Shown here in pieces: positions 35,401 through 48,900 of a stretch of 64,000 nucleotides of DNA. The stretch is from Larimichthys crocea (taxonomy: Eukaryota > Chordata > Actinopteri > Sciaenidae): positions 7,776,061 to 7,840,060 of the forward strand of contig NC_040013.1 in the NCBI RefSeq assembly GCF_000972845.2. The letters are read 5' to 3'. The translations under genes were made by a program, and so were the position numbers. Every line of letters begins with the position of its first letter. Within the stretch, counting starts at the first letter, position 1. A model generated the notes under the pieces. The model worked only from the letters and a program-made list of their open reading frames with translations. It did no database searches and had not been told where the DNA came from.

Positions 35401-36413
35401 GCGCAGTCGCTCACACAAAGTCACACAGAGCTCAGATTTGACTGGCAATATATAAAATGCATGAGAAAAATGAGGCATAAAGAAACTCACCTGGCCTGTA
35501 ATTTACTTTGAACATTACATCAGGACACTAAATCAGTGAAAGGCATAAAAGTACTGTAAATTCCAGGAGACGGTTTAAACATTTCAACCTGACTGAGCAT
35601 GAGAGAATCTAGGAGCTTTGCTCCCATTGCTGGGATTAAACAAGGGAACAGTATGTAGGTGAAGACAGAGGCAACAAGAGTAAATAACAGGTGATCAGCC
35701 AGCTGCTCAGCCACTGAATACCTGAAAATATTCTCAGCAGCATACACGGAGTAATTGATATGATATGGGCTACTCCAAACTTTCTCAGTGAATTAGCACC
35801 CTCTATTTCTTTTCTTTTATGTCTGGCAGGCAGTGATCTTAAACTTTGCAACTCATTATGGTTAACTATGCTATAATTCTGCTTTAGGTGCAGACACTTT
35901 AATTGGCTGAGGCATGTGAGGCATGACACATTTTTCTCAGAAAAAGCCCTGGCTGAGATTTTGTCACCTATTTGCCCATTGCCCTGCCACAACCTACTAC
36001 ATCTTACCACTGGGAAGAACAAGTTCCCCAGGCCTAGATGGCAGAAGAGACCAGTGTTCTCTCTTACTATGTGACACATATGGCCTCTCTATACTTGATG
36101 GTCATGTGACACCAGAAGCATCTGATGCACACAGAGGGGTTAGGGTCCAGGATTACCGACCATCACCTACCATCATATGTCATGAACTCCTGATCCTTTC
36201 AGCCCAGAATGACAAAGGTGACACTGTCCATTAATCCTGTGGGTATTAAAAGATTTTTCCAGGGTCCCATTCTCATGTCATGTAACAACACCATGGGTAA
36301 AGCCAGAGTGCCTTAGATGCATTTCCTCTATATTTCTTTACTTCATGTGTGATTGGTGGGAACAGGTTGGAGAACCATTGTGTCTTTGAGGTGGTGGGTG
36401 GTGTTAAAAGTTT
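32468..36413. other. Noncoding DNA, several CNE-like stretches
   Basis: Stretches at 33070-33300, 34110-34320 and 34930-35130 are free of simple repeats, of even composition and rich in ATTA cores (for example CATTACAATTAGG, GGTAATTAGCC, GGCATTAATCAG). They resemble conserved noncoding elements around developmental genes, but this is texture only. Frames of 119 (32839-33198) and 147 codons (35636-36079) on the minus strand have no domain. Confidence 0.4.
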
Positions 36414-36480
36414 GGCGGCATAGTAGTTAGACGAACTGGCAGTAGATTAATGTGATTGGATTGTATCCACTTCTGTCCGA
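36414..36480 (+). repeat. Possible decayed SINE head (tRNA-like)
   Basis: GGCGGCATAGTAGTTAGACG resembles a tRNA-derived SINE A-box region, and GGATTGTATCCACTTCTG lies at roughly B-box distance (compare GGTTCGAATCC). No SINE body or tail follows. Weak, and possibly chance. Confidence 0.22.
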
Positions 36481-39196
36481 CAACTGACTACAAATCATAT
36501 TGCATCTCTTCTGTGGAGTAGTTTATACTCCAGATGTGCAGGGTTATATAAAAGAGATGTAACACTGCTCAAGTCTTCCTCAGTCATTACTGTCAAAACA
36601 GTGTGCAGTTGATCAATAGTGCAATTTAATGTGTCATAGTTTACTCTCTATTACTATAAGTTGAACTCTACAAAAACAAGCTTGAATTTATTTTGCTTCC
36701 ATATGAATGCACTGATTGTGGTAATTCCACTTAAAATTACTCATAAATGTTATTGTTAGAAATACTGGTGAGAACCTCCGTGCAGATCCCTCAGTTAGTC
36801 ACCCAGGTTTCTACACTAGACCCAGCTAAATCTTTCAGAAGTCCCAGAAATACACCTGATCATACTTGAACAATGAGCAGTATGCTTAAGTTGACTAATT
36901 CTGCTCCTCGTTCTTGTGCTTCAGACCAAAACAGAATCATGGATGTTGCAGTTGCTTTTTTAAACAGTAGAATAATGCTTATCTCCTAGTGTGGAAAAAA
37001 AATGTAACATACTTTTTTTTTTTTTTTGCATTTGGCTGACCTATCCCTGACAGCCCAGAGTGATTGTCCTTTACTCTTTCTTCTGCCCTCAGTCTCTCTT
37101 TCCTATCTAAGATGAAAGTGTAAAGACAGGTGTAGGAACCCATGGGGGCTGCGATGTTAACTTTGTGCCTGTCCTCTGCTACCCTCTGAGACCGGGCTTT
37201 GTTTGAGCGGCGGCTGGCTACTCAATCAAACTCTGACCTTTTCTTTCCTCGGACATGTAGCGGACCAAATGCACTTTTTTTTTTTTCGTTCTTTTCTCTA
37301 TTAGCCACAGCGTTTGTATTGTGTGTCACATTGCATATGTCTATAAAGAGGAAGAGTGTAAAAAAAAAAAAGGCTTTCAATTATTGTGGCATTGTATGAG
37401 ACAGGAGCCCTGTCTTTGCACTTTGGACAGCCGGCTTTTTTCAGGCAAAAGTATAGATACCCGGCAAAACAAATGAATAGATGAATAGATGGAGGGGGAG
37501 GGGGGGGGCGATATTGATCATGTTTTATGAGCTCGCCAGTCTGACTCGTGAGGCGGCGGCGGCGAGGAGCTGCCACTTGTGTTTTTGTCCCGCGATCCTC
37601 CATCACAACACTCATGTCCAAGGTAACAATCAATCTATCAATAAAAAGCAAAACAAACACAAAAGGCAGAAAATGATGCATCACCCTAACACAGTCTACC
37701 CCCTCCTCCTCCTCCAGTCGCTGCAAACAAAAACAGTGACAACCAAATAGATTTGAGCAAGCACAGACAGGTCCTACTGCAAACACGGGGTTGGGGGTGG
37801 GGGGGGTGCTGGCGCTAAACACAATTCAGCCTTATCGCGTCTCGTAGGCTTCCCCCCCTGAAATGATTGTTTCACTCAAATAAACAGATTGAATATATCA
37901 TGCATCCTTGGCGTAGATAGAAATAAATCTTTCAAATCTGCTCTTTCTGTTTTTTTCTTATTTCAACAAAGCAATTTCTTAGGCCCCGCGTCCCTCTGAC
38001 TGAGGAGGCCGTCTCTCATAAATTCACTCCGGCAAGTGCATAAATCTCCCTTAGAGATAACATCAGGTGTGGATTGACGAGAGCTAGAGAGCAGCAGGGA
38101 CACACGGTAAAGTCTATGCATGTTTGCACTGCAGGCATGAGTCTTTCCGGGTGTGTACATTCGCAAAGCACCTGAGACTATTTACTGTCCGTGTGCATTT
38201 TGTAGCGAGCGTTTTTATAGGTGCATCTGCTGTATGTCGTTTATTTTCTAGATTATACACGTGTTTGTGGGCTGTGTGGGGTGATTTATACGGTTGATTT
38301 TAACGGGCGATTATCCACCTGCCTCAATGCAAATGATTTGTCCTAATTTCTTAGTGGACAGCTCGGCCTCATCTGCAGTTATTTTCATTTGGTTTGGAAG
38401 AGAGTCCATTTGTCCCTGATAATACATCCAGCTATATGCAACTGTGTCCACGATTGGCCTTCCCTATTCCTCTTTCAATCCCTATCATCTCTCTCACACT
38501 CTCATCCTTTTGTCTCATCCCTTTTCTTTTCTCTCCCTCCAGCTTCCTCATCCCTTCCCCTCATCCCTTTTTTTTTCTTCCCTCATTTCGTTCTCACTCT
38601 CTGCCACCACGCAGCCCCGCGGTTACTTTCTGACTTGTGTGCAGTTTAATAATCATTAGGACCGAGCCCCTAATGAATAAAGTCACTCGGACTAATTGCT
38701 CGCAGTGTTTCAAGATACGAGAGGAGCGGGGAAGGGAATGAGGAAAAAATGAGAATGTGGACGTTTAATAGCTTGTTGGCGGAATTTTAAAGAGGTAATT
38801 AGACGCTCTTACAGTAGGATGACCACACACCGCTTGTTTGTTTTTTTGCAGGACGTGATAAATCTTTCGGTTGATGGAGCAAGACGGCACTAAGCCTCGT
38901 AAAAAAGAGTGCATTGAGGAGAGGAATATCAAGGCTGCTATGATCTGCACATTTGACTGGGCTAAGCACTTGTAGATATGTGTATTTAACAAGCCAACCA
39001 CACAAAAAGACACAGGCCTGTTGTTTAGGAAAATGAGACTCCATTATTGTTACTGTGGCTTTTAAATTCCAGCCTCTAACCACATCAGTGTTGCCTGGTT
39101 CCCTTGAGTGTGATTGGTCCAGAAGCCCTCATGCTAATATCATTTATCTCTTAGTCAAATGCATCTGGGGATTACAGCATATGCCTTAGTCCAGCG

Positions 39197-39214
39197 CACA
39201 CACACACACACACA
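39197..39214. repeat. (CA)9 microsatellite
   Basis: Nine perfect CA units. Confidence 0.95.
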
Positions 39215-39670
39215 AGCTCACACACAATTACATCAACACTCAGTAAAACCAAGAACTGAAAGTTTTGTCCCCGCAACAGAAAATTGTAAGCGTTGTGAGG
39301 TGAGGACCTTGTCACTCTGGATCAAACATATTAGTAGCCACCTAAGTTCAGTTAGACAGGTGTAGCTTAGCCCTGGGGCGACACAGTGTCCTGGGGAGAT
39401 TGCATACTAGCAGAGCAGTGTGCGCGTATGGTTGTGTGTTTGTGTTTTTTTCCCGCTCCAGACACTCTCAAAGGAGAACGCAGGGGTATTGATTTTTAGT
39501 GCTAGCCATAGAAAGGTTCCAGATATTGGCATTAAACCCTTTTGACATGTTGCTCCCAATGAACACCGCACTATACACTTGATGTGACATACAAGCAAAG
39601 GCCTCGTGCACAAGCAGCAGTCTGGATATCATCAAGCACGTGCAGTTAAAGGCACATTTAGTGTATATAT

Positions 39671-39684
39671 GTGTGTGTGTGTGT
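39671..39684. repeat. (GT)7 microsatellite
   Basis: Seven GT units preceded by TATATAT. Confidence 0.9.
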
Positions 39685-40524
39685 AGATGGAGCAGCAGTT
39701 TCACAACACACCGACTGCTCAAATTCAGCCAAAGACAAAAATCACCTGGTTTTGAATAAAAAATATACACACCCAAACATTTTTATTTATCACACCTGCA
39801 CATTGTGCACAGGCATACCTCCGCACCCGATAAGCCAGGCATGCAAAATGGGCTGCCTTTTCACGCTAAAACATGGCCCAAAGCGCACTCTCATTCTCCT
39901 TCTGTCTCTCTCTCTCTCCATTCATCTTTTCCCACTATCAAGGCGTTACCAATTGGAGGAAACTGATGTTTCCTCTTGCTTCACATCCTGGCTAAATTTC
40001 TTTGCCCTTTGATGTTTCTTCCTCGAGTGGCGACCTGTATCCCCTTCGCTAAGAACGATCCTGATGACAAATACACACGGATTTCAAGTCACTTTGTTCC
40101 CTAGCAACCAAAGGCGGTATAGTACCCTCCCCATCTTCGTGCAAGCGTCCTCGGTTTCACTAACGCTCCGGTGAAAGTAATGCCGCCCAATGCGAAGATT
40201 GCTTCCGAGGCTGACAGGGTGTATGTGTGGGGGAGGTGGGGTTACCTCTGGGTTTGAGTGTCCATCAGGGAGATGATGGGATAGGACGATGGAGCGAGGG
40301 GGTTGGGGTTATGGGTATTAGATGATGGACATTTTGCTTTCACTTAGGTAACCAGTTATGTCAAGAGCTACAGTGTCACAAGCAATGACTTCCCTGTCTT
40401 CCTCTCATGCTTTTGTTTCATATCTAACATAGTATTGGTTCTATTTAGCAAGATTTTAAGATATCGGTCTCTGAGAGAGGAACTAAAGAACTGGTCCCTA
40501 TGAAACTTGTTGACTCCATGCTCT

Positions 40525-40559
40525 ACGGATCCTTTTAAAAACGAGTTTTAATGATCCGT
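40525..40559. repeat. Imperfect hairpin with ACGGATC/GATCCGT arms
   Basis: ACGGATC (40525-40531) and GATCCGT (40553-40559) are perfect inverted arms. The sequence between them, TTTTAAAA and TTTTAA, extends the pairing imperfectly. Function unknown. Confidence 0.5.
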
Positions 40560-43500
40560 CTTACATGAAATTCCATTTACCTCCATTGTATTAGGGTGGC
40601 AACCTAAATTTGAGAAGCAGAACGTGCAAACAACCACCACTAACACTACATGAAATAAAACATTAAGACCCTACACTAAAAACAGCTGCATGCTTGGGCA
40701 AGGAATCTGTAAAAAACCCAAGATACCCTCAATTGTATAACCTGTTTTAACCTGACTGTAACTGCAGCCCATTTACTGCTCTAGAAAAAAAAGCACAATG
40801 CCATATGTATGAGCATCAGGGCAAGTGTTGTTATTTGCTCAGCCCCTATGGCGGCCTCCATTCGAGGAGACTCCCTGCGACGGATAGCTGCCATAGTTTA
40901 TCCCCAGGAGCAAGGCTGAGGAACATAAAGAGGGTACACACAACCCTTTCGTAGCTGTTTTATAACCTGTGCAATTCAGAGCTGGGTCCCCCCTGCTTTT
41001 CTGCTCTGTGTGGGGGCCCACTGTAATTCAGTAGGAGCCAGATGTCAAGAGAGGCAGACCACCTCAAATACAGATGGGTGTTTGTGTTTCAGATTATCAT
41101 TTGCAAGGTGTTAGCCAGTAATTACAGATTAAGGGTTTGTTTAAAGGTATTGATCTTGTAAATGTGGCTTGTGTGCAGTTAGTCGGGGAGGAGGAGGGGG
41201 GGGGGCGCGACATGTGTATGCACACCACTATGGATTTGTCCACACGCGTGAGCCGTGTAGCAGGTGGTGACAAAACAACCCCCCCTCAGATGACAGAATG
41301 ATCCGTCTTACAGGTGCAGAGTTCTCTCCTGTCACACTGGTTTTGGTCATGTGGGTGCCCCTGTATGCGCAGGCCGGCTAAACAGGCACAAAGACCAAGG
41401 CCGGACAAGAAAGCTTGCCTTGTCAGCTATGCCAGATTCTCAGTGTCATTTACTCATTCAAGGTACATTGTGAGCTACTTGTCATTACAGCCCGACACAC
41501 TCATTTAACTCAATCTGCTGTGCTACTCAGAATTGATACTGGAATGATTGTTGTAATCAGTACATGCAGTATCCAAACAGAATGCTCAAGAGGGGGTGAT
41601 TTTATATACCCTCAATTATAAAATATATCTTCCCACAAACTACTACTTCTACTGCTAGTAAGTGTTTTTTTTTTATCTCCAGTAAAAGAAGTTCAGAAAC
41701 AGGGACACAATTGATGTATATCATCTTTAAGAGATACAGCCAGTTAACTGAGGTGGTGAGCCAGCATGTGAAATAACATGTGATTGGTTACAACAACTTC
41801 AGGGCATAAGATGTGATCTTGTTTGAGCAGTTGTATAGCTTTAATTCCATTGCCCCGAACACTAGTTGATAAATTGAGCTGGTTGCCTTAGAGACAAGTG
41901 GCAGTAAAAAAGAGCTTTTCTAATGTTTTCATGGCAAAAAAAAAAGAGGGCCCGCCTGTGAGAGCCTCGAAATAAAAACAACCCTCCCTTTGTTGATATC
42001 AATTACCAGGTGACTGTTAATCAATTGCAGTGACGGCATAATGATTTGTTGTCAGATGTTTGAGGAATGAGCAATGGCGGCCTGAGTTGATTTTCTCCCT
42101 TTCTCCTTTTCTTTCTTTTTTCCTTTTGGGTTCCGGTTGACATTTCCCTCTCAAGACAAAGACATAGTGAGGTAAACAGTCTCCTTTTGGGTAGGTTTCA
42201 TCTCCATTTGGATCCCCCTGTTGTTGGGCAACTCTTTCTTTTTAAGTAACAGAGGAAAAGCTGATTGTTCTTTTGCTCTGTAATTTTCTACTGATGGGCT
42301 CTGCCAGCTCCGTCTTGCAGCCACAAAAGCCCGCCTGACAACTCGACAATTACCGCCACTCAATCGGGATAGAAATGCTGGTGGTAGTGCTTGTTGTTGT
42401 CGCATTGCTTTTTCAGCCTTCCAAATCGCACAACGTTGAATGCTTCATAGGGGATGCAGATCCAGATGCAGTTCGGCAAGCTTTTTCTAAAAATTGCCGT
42501 ATGCTGCTATGATTGATTAGTTCATCGAGGCACAATAATCAAAGGGATAAAAGGCAGCTCAGAAAAGCCTCTTTGTCGACTAACAAAGACCCGAAGTTGG
42601 AAAAATCTACTGTTGTTGATATGTTTTCTGAGTGGTTCCCTCCTGTTCCTTGATTCACAGATAAAGAGTCTTATTTTATGGTTAGTTAGTTTTGATTAAG
42701 AAGTAATGGGACTTTGAAACATTGTCTCGTGCCAAGGTAAAAAAGAAAACTTGATCAGGATACTGCCACACATATCGCATGTGCTCCTAAGAGCTCAGCT
42801 TCTTGGTCACTGCTAAATAAACAATTTGGTCGTTATTATCATTCCAAAACACACATGTATTACTTGAAAGTGCTGTACCAGTGGTTTCCCATGATAGACC
42901 TCAAGTTTGACTGGTCCTCCTCCCTCACACTGTTCCATTATGCTGCTGTCTCCGGAGCAGGAGCATAGTTCTATTTGGAGCCCGGCAAAGCTCTCTGCTA
43001 ATGCCCCCAGGGATGCAGCATCATATCTGGCCAGGAGCGATGCAGAGACGTCTAGTGGTGGAGGCTTTGTGGCTTGCCTTTTACCAGCACATCTGGCTCC
43101 AGAAGATTAGTATGCTACTGGACCCCGGGAAAATACACATCACGTGTACTTAAAGGAACACAAAAACAACAAGCCTCGGAAATGCTTTCCAGAGCGTTTT
43201 GCCAGGGAAGAAATAAAGCCCTGCCATAAACAGATTTGTATATGTCAGAAAACGAACGCAAATATACATGTAAATATGCAGAAATTAGATTTCTCCGAGA
43301 ACAGGGAGTTAATCAAGTGGAAGTTGCTTTTAAAACATGCCATCAGTCGCCCGGGTTTCCGCTATCGTCTCACTTGCCCTCTAATGTCTCTCGGCACTTT
43401 AGGCTTTTAATGCGTGTCTTTTGAAAAATGCTCTTCGGACCAGCACATCCATTTTTCCTTTCCTCCTTAATGACAATTGTGTATTTATCTGTCCCTGGTT

Positions 43501-45900
43501 TGCTGCGGTGGTGGTGGTAAATAATACACTCTAGAATGATGAACAATCCATCGTTGGACATGTTACGGCAGCCTCGTAATGAACTGAAGTCATTTGTGTG
43601 GCAGTAATTACACACTCCTCTGATTAAAGATGGCTGTGCTGGATAGTATTTGGGTAATTATTCCCTTTTGCTCTATGTGATAAGCTCATAATGTCCAGTT
43701 GGGGGGGGGTGGTGCGGGGATGGGAAGGAAGTTAATGACATGCTATGGCTGGTTGGAGTGAATATCCAGTCGCTTTTCCTCAATCACTCACTCCCTTGGC
43801 CTCTGTCGCCCCTGCAGCACGACTGACTATCTTTATGTGTAGTGTCCCAGCATGTCGGCACTAGCCAGGCTAAAGTAATTGCTACCAAAATGGCCTCGTT
43901 GCACTGAGCCCTCGTTATATGAATGCTAATGACAGCTAGCCTTAGCTCTTTGGGGTTAACACTAACACGTGACTGCCCCACCAATAATGCTAATTAAAGT
44001 CAGTTTTTTTCCCCCCTCTCTTCTTCCTCTAATTCCATGCTCCATGCTTGACCTAATCCCTCTCCTTATCCCGACTTGCTGTTTGTAATTAAGACTCGCC
44101 TCCCTCATCTCTCTATTTAGCCACTATGTCAGCTCTGCCTCCTCTCTCCAGCAGCACATACCTTCATCTTCCCTCCCAGAGTGGCATCCTCTCATCTCGC
44201 CAGAGGTTATATTTTCCTCAGCCCAGCCACACCCCCTGCAACTACCTTCATCCATCACATGCCGCACATACAAACATCCATTCGGTCCAACGGCATGACC
44301 CCAAAGACACAGTCGAGGCACAAAGGAGTTAAGAGCTGGCGATGTTAGTGATCAGTCAGCTTCATTTCGAATTTCTCTGGCATTAAGGACTCTGCGGGCT
44401 GAGTAGAGTTGGCATGTTACCCGTCAAACCTGCTTCATTGTTCACCCCAAAGCTCCCAATACCTGCTGTAGAGGTCATTGTGTTGTTCTTAGTGCGCGTT
44501 GTGTTGAGCACATGTTTGTCATCTCCATGTTCTGTATGGTGGTTGAGCTCAGGGTTAGCATGTTGACAATGAAGAATCTTAGTCAGCCAGGCGCGAAATG
44601 AGAGAAAGAAGGTAACCGCTGTTCCCCAACCACCCAACAACCCAGCCATAGACCTAACATTTCTGAAACCCTCTGCCACAAAAGGGGAGACAAGCTATGG
44701 GGACCGTTGACTCCCCTCAAGGCATCTGGTGATGGTGATATGATGACTCGGACCAAATTAGAACAATGTCCTCCAGACCCTTACCACGTATGACCAGATC
44801 TTCAAGATTACTCTTGCATTGTATACAATATATATTGTTCTAAGGGGGCAGGCATGTTGAACCCCATGCTGTTAAATGGAGCAGTTGTTTAATTGTTGGT
44901 ATGCTAAACTGCAAATTGTCTGCTTCTACCTTTATGGAGTTGCTGTCAGTGCTTTACCTGCTCAGTTGAGGCTTGTAGCAAAGCCAGCAAAACTGGTTCA
45001 AACGCAGTTTCATATGGTTGCCCTTTAAGACTTGGAACGGTGACAACCTGTGCCATTTTAACTCAAAAAACAAACTACAAAGGAGAAAAAAAATCCAGAG
45101 TAAAGACCAAGACAGAGACAAAATCCTGCCAAAAGACCAGAGCCGAATGCCCACAGAGGGGTGCTGTGGGGCGCCATCTCAGACAGAGAGCGGCACAGGG
45201 AAAAGCAGAAGAAAGCAAAGCGACTGGGCAGTGAGAGGTGGCCCCGGTTTATCGGCTGCGGCAGGCTTGGCGCAGCTTCCCAACGCTCTGGGGGAGCCCA
45301 GTGCTACCGTTTTAATGAATGTAAACGAGGACGGAAGGGGACTTCCGTTAATGCTTAGCAGCGCTGCTGAAGATGCCAGGAACAGGGGCTCCACAAGCCA
45401 TGGCGGACCTGGCAGCGGCCGTGGCACATGCCCAGGAGAGAGGCGCCAGGAGCCGTTTGTTTGACAAGGCCCAGAGATGGAGCTCATGCTAAGAACAGAG
45501 GGGCTTTGTAGTCGGGGCCAGATATGCTGGAGCACACGCACTCACACATATGGAGAGAAACACGAATACACATTTGTTCCACACATTTGATGGACTTGCA
45601 AGCTCACAGCACAGATAGAACACACTTTATTTTTTAATTTGTATCTTTGTGCATTCTCACACGAGCATGTTTATTTTGTTTTTGAAGATACAAGACGAAC
45701 TCCAGAACCTGTATGCAGTCATATCACGTGCTTATAAACTCTACAGACTCTTGCACATGCTGTTGATCTCTCTTATGTATACTCCAACACACTGACACAC
45801 AAAAATCTCTCCAGGCTGTGGTCATTTTCCTGTCATGATTTAAACAGTTGTTCCAAGGCCTCTTCCAGCCACCCATCCACCGCTGCTCCTCAATTCTTCT

Positions 45901-45903
<3 letters not shown>

Positions 45904-45948
<45 letters not shown>

Positions 45949-45959
45949 TCTCTCTCTCA
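45904..45959. repeat. (CT)n microsatellite, 37 bp perfect plus imperfect tail
   Basis: A perfect CT array (45904-45940) continues as TTTCTCTTTCTCTCTCTC. It could form H-DNA. The open frames through it on both strands are low-complexity artefacts. Confidence 0.96.
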
Positions 45960-48900
45960 TCTCACCGAAAATGAAAGTGACATTTTTGAGCCTGCATCCC
46001 TCAGCTCACACTCCGCCGCGCTCCGGCTTGACAGCGGCACATTCAAGGCAGTGTCAGGCTGAAATTATACTGTCTGTGAAGCTCAGTAACGAGGCAAGGC
46101 ATACACGCGCGCCCAAGAACAAGCACACCCTGGAGCTGTGAGACTCAACCTTCGCCTTTGAAGAGTGATGAGAAGTAGCGGGAAGAATCAAGTGGATGAA
46201 TGAAAAAGGAGTGTTTGTTTTCATGCCACAGTTTATGGAGTCTGTTTCATCCGATGTTTGAAGATTTCGGGTTCAATACAACCGCGTGCGGTCTTTTAAT
46301 TTACTACAAGTGCAATTTCCTTTTAGTGGCAACACTTTGATTAAACCAGAAGATGGGGGATGTGATTTTGATATTGTCGCGCACAAACATAACTACCGTT
46401 TAAAAGGCAAAGACACTGAAAGCAGGTGTAGTAAGTACTTGACGTGTGTGCATGTGACACATGCAGTCTCCCAGAGAACGGCTCTCTGCTAACTATGTAA
46501 ATGAACCAGAGGATGACATCACAGTTAGCAAAAGGTCAGAATACTCCGCTGAGCCTCCAGCTTCACATCACTGACAGCTGACACTGAGACGACCCTCCAA
46601 CAGCAGGAGCACTGTCAATGTGTTGGCTGCACGTTGCCGACTGTCACTCTCAGCAGTGGCGCTGTCGCTTGTGCAACTGGGATATGTTGTCAAAGGTTGT
46701 GTTCATAACTCAAACTGCCCCCTTGACCTCAATTTGATTAGGGACAGTTTAAATATGAAGATGGCGATATTGGCATAATGTATGAAAAAGCATACCATTT
46801 GCAAAATCTTCCTACTGTGGAAGGATAACAAAAACGTGGAAAGTAGGACTCCTCTCCATCTCGTGGCATGGTGGCAATATCATCCTGAGGAGGTGTTGTG
46901 TATGTGGCGCTTCCTTATCTGGCAGTGAATGTACTGTTGAGTCATTCCCTTCTACTCTGACTCAAATCATGTGCTACATACTGGGGGCTAACCTTAATGG
47001 AAGATTCTTACTCAGTCCTCTGCCCATGACGAGCGCACACACGCCAGCCCAACCACTACTGACAGAACTCGTGACACAGCCCAAGAGGAGGGAGCCAAAT
47101 GTAGGCACAGAGAGGGAGATAGGGCAGAGACAGAGAGGAGAGGGGGGGGGGGCAGTGGATGCCATGTCTTTAGCCTTCTAAAAAAAACCCAACATCAGTG
47201 GCGTATTTCCGCCGCCATGGAAACGTACCTTGTGACAGCACCTGCCCCCCGCATAAACTGCCCTAGCCATGACCTGCGGCATTCCACGTCAAGCCTGAAG
47301 CAGCAAGGGGGAACGAGTTAGATTAGACTACAACGGAGAGAGACGGGAACATGAGAGAGATTACGCACCCTGGGATGAGGCTAGAGTTACAGTTAGCTGG
47401 ATAGAAGATAGGGGTTAGGGGGTTTGTGATGGTGGCGAGCTTGGGAAAGTGAGCTATGCTTGGACTTCTACTAGAGATAAAGTCTCATGTGTGAGGAAAA
47501 TGGGGGACACTTGAGTCTAAAGTTTCCATGGACGAATCAGTCAGCTGGTGTAAAGGACATGTTAATGTTCAACACTGAAATCCGCACACTGTTAAAACTG
47601 TTACCAGGTCCATTACGTCAAGGGTTATGTTGCTCTACAGGTTTAATCATAACAAGTTCCCACATGAGAAAGTAAATCTAAACCACTACTGTCATATTTA
47701 TACTAGATTTTTAATGTCTCTTGGCCGGATACTTAGAAACAATTTCTCTATAGCCAGACTAAAATTTGATTGCATTCACATCATGCTTTAATGCAAAAAT
47801 AAGAATTCTGCTTTTGAACTTCAATCACCTCAAGACCCATGAATCGTCCAAGTGTAAAAGGAGGTCAATGATGTATGTGCCCGCACCGAAACAGATCATT
47901 CATGTTCCACTTTCCACAGAGCGGATGGAGTTTCAGTCCCATGACTGAACTGTCGGTGTGGAATTGGAAAGCCAGCTAACACTGGTTGAGTCTCTGCCAA
48001 TTGCCACCCCTCTCTCACTTGCATATTTGCTTCTGTAGGGGGGTATCAGTTCACAGCTCTGCTCTACATGTAGGCACATAACATTAACCCTCTCCGCCTT
48101 CCCCCTCCACACAAACACACACGTAGACACACGTCACCCTTGTCTGCTTTCTAATGATATGTCCTACTGTGCCCCTGCAAAGCGAGACCATGAATGGGCT
48201 GGAAAAGTGGGGCCCCACACAGAAGTGTGTTTGCCTCATGACCTATTCGACAGGGAGAAACTTGAACGTGACTTCAGTGGGACAGGGGCTAAGGACTTAA
48301 ACTTGTCATTCAGCTGAATTATCAAGTTTCTTTAATGCGGCCTAGACTAGATTTTATTCAGAAATATCCTCGTGCTTTTAATTATTCAGCATAACCCAAT
48401 TAAACCTCCTGTGTTCAGACAATGCTGTAATTGATTGCAACTTTCAAGTGCTCATAAGTTAGTGTCAAATCGATGCTCAATGGGACAGAAACCCAACATG
48501 CTCAATCAGTGCATCCCTGGGATCGACATTGAGATGCAGTGCACTCCATTGTTTTTGACAGAACGTTCCCCAGTAGCTGCACAAGTCAACAGAGTTGGAT
48601 CTGGAGAAGCTTCACTTGTAGCGTTGGGGATCTGCCCTTGCCCTTGGTGGACGTGTGTTTAAGACAGGCGGGCAGCTGTTGGCGCCGGCTGGAGGAGCTG
48701 CTTTAGAGGCAGGGGTCCATCCCGTAAATGGAGCCGTGCGGTTCTGATGGATAAGCACATCAGTTCCCCTCCTGCAGGGTCAAACAAATGGAGGGTAGCA
48801 CAGAGCCTGTATCACTCATGATGAAGGGTGCAGGGGAGTGAGGGGTGAAGAAGGACTAAGATCAGGAGAAAAGTATTTGTTTTATTTTTATTTTTAGAAG

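Larger units (their letters stand above)
36481..45903. other. Noncoding DNA, mostly unique
   Basis: Repeat-poor, even-composition stretches lie at 38270-38400 (POU octamer ATGCAAAT at 38327-38334), 38640-38780, 41850-42080, 42200-42420, 43300-43640 and 43840-44010, with many ATTA cores. A C/G block at 45240-45470 gives a 148-codon plus-strand frame with no domain. The 173-codon minus-strand frame at 37301-37822, the longest in the window, crosses GGAGG, G-rich and A-run DNA and is rejected as a gene. Confidence 0.4.

Noticed and set aside
35636..36079. 147-codon minus-strand frame
   Set aside because: No domain, an opposite-strand frame of 103 codons overlaps part of it, and no codon-usage or context support.
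37301..37822. 173-codon minus-strand open frame, the longest in the window
   Set aside because: It crosses an A run, a G-rich tract and a CTC tract, has Pro and Phe runs from low complexity, no domain and no splice or UTR context.
45018..45464. 148-codon plus-strand frame in GC-richer DNA
   Set aside because: An overlapping minus-strand frame of 120 codons exists and neither shows a domain or splice signals; GC-rich DNA has fewer stop codons by chance.
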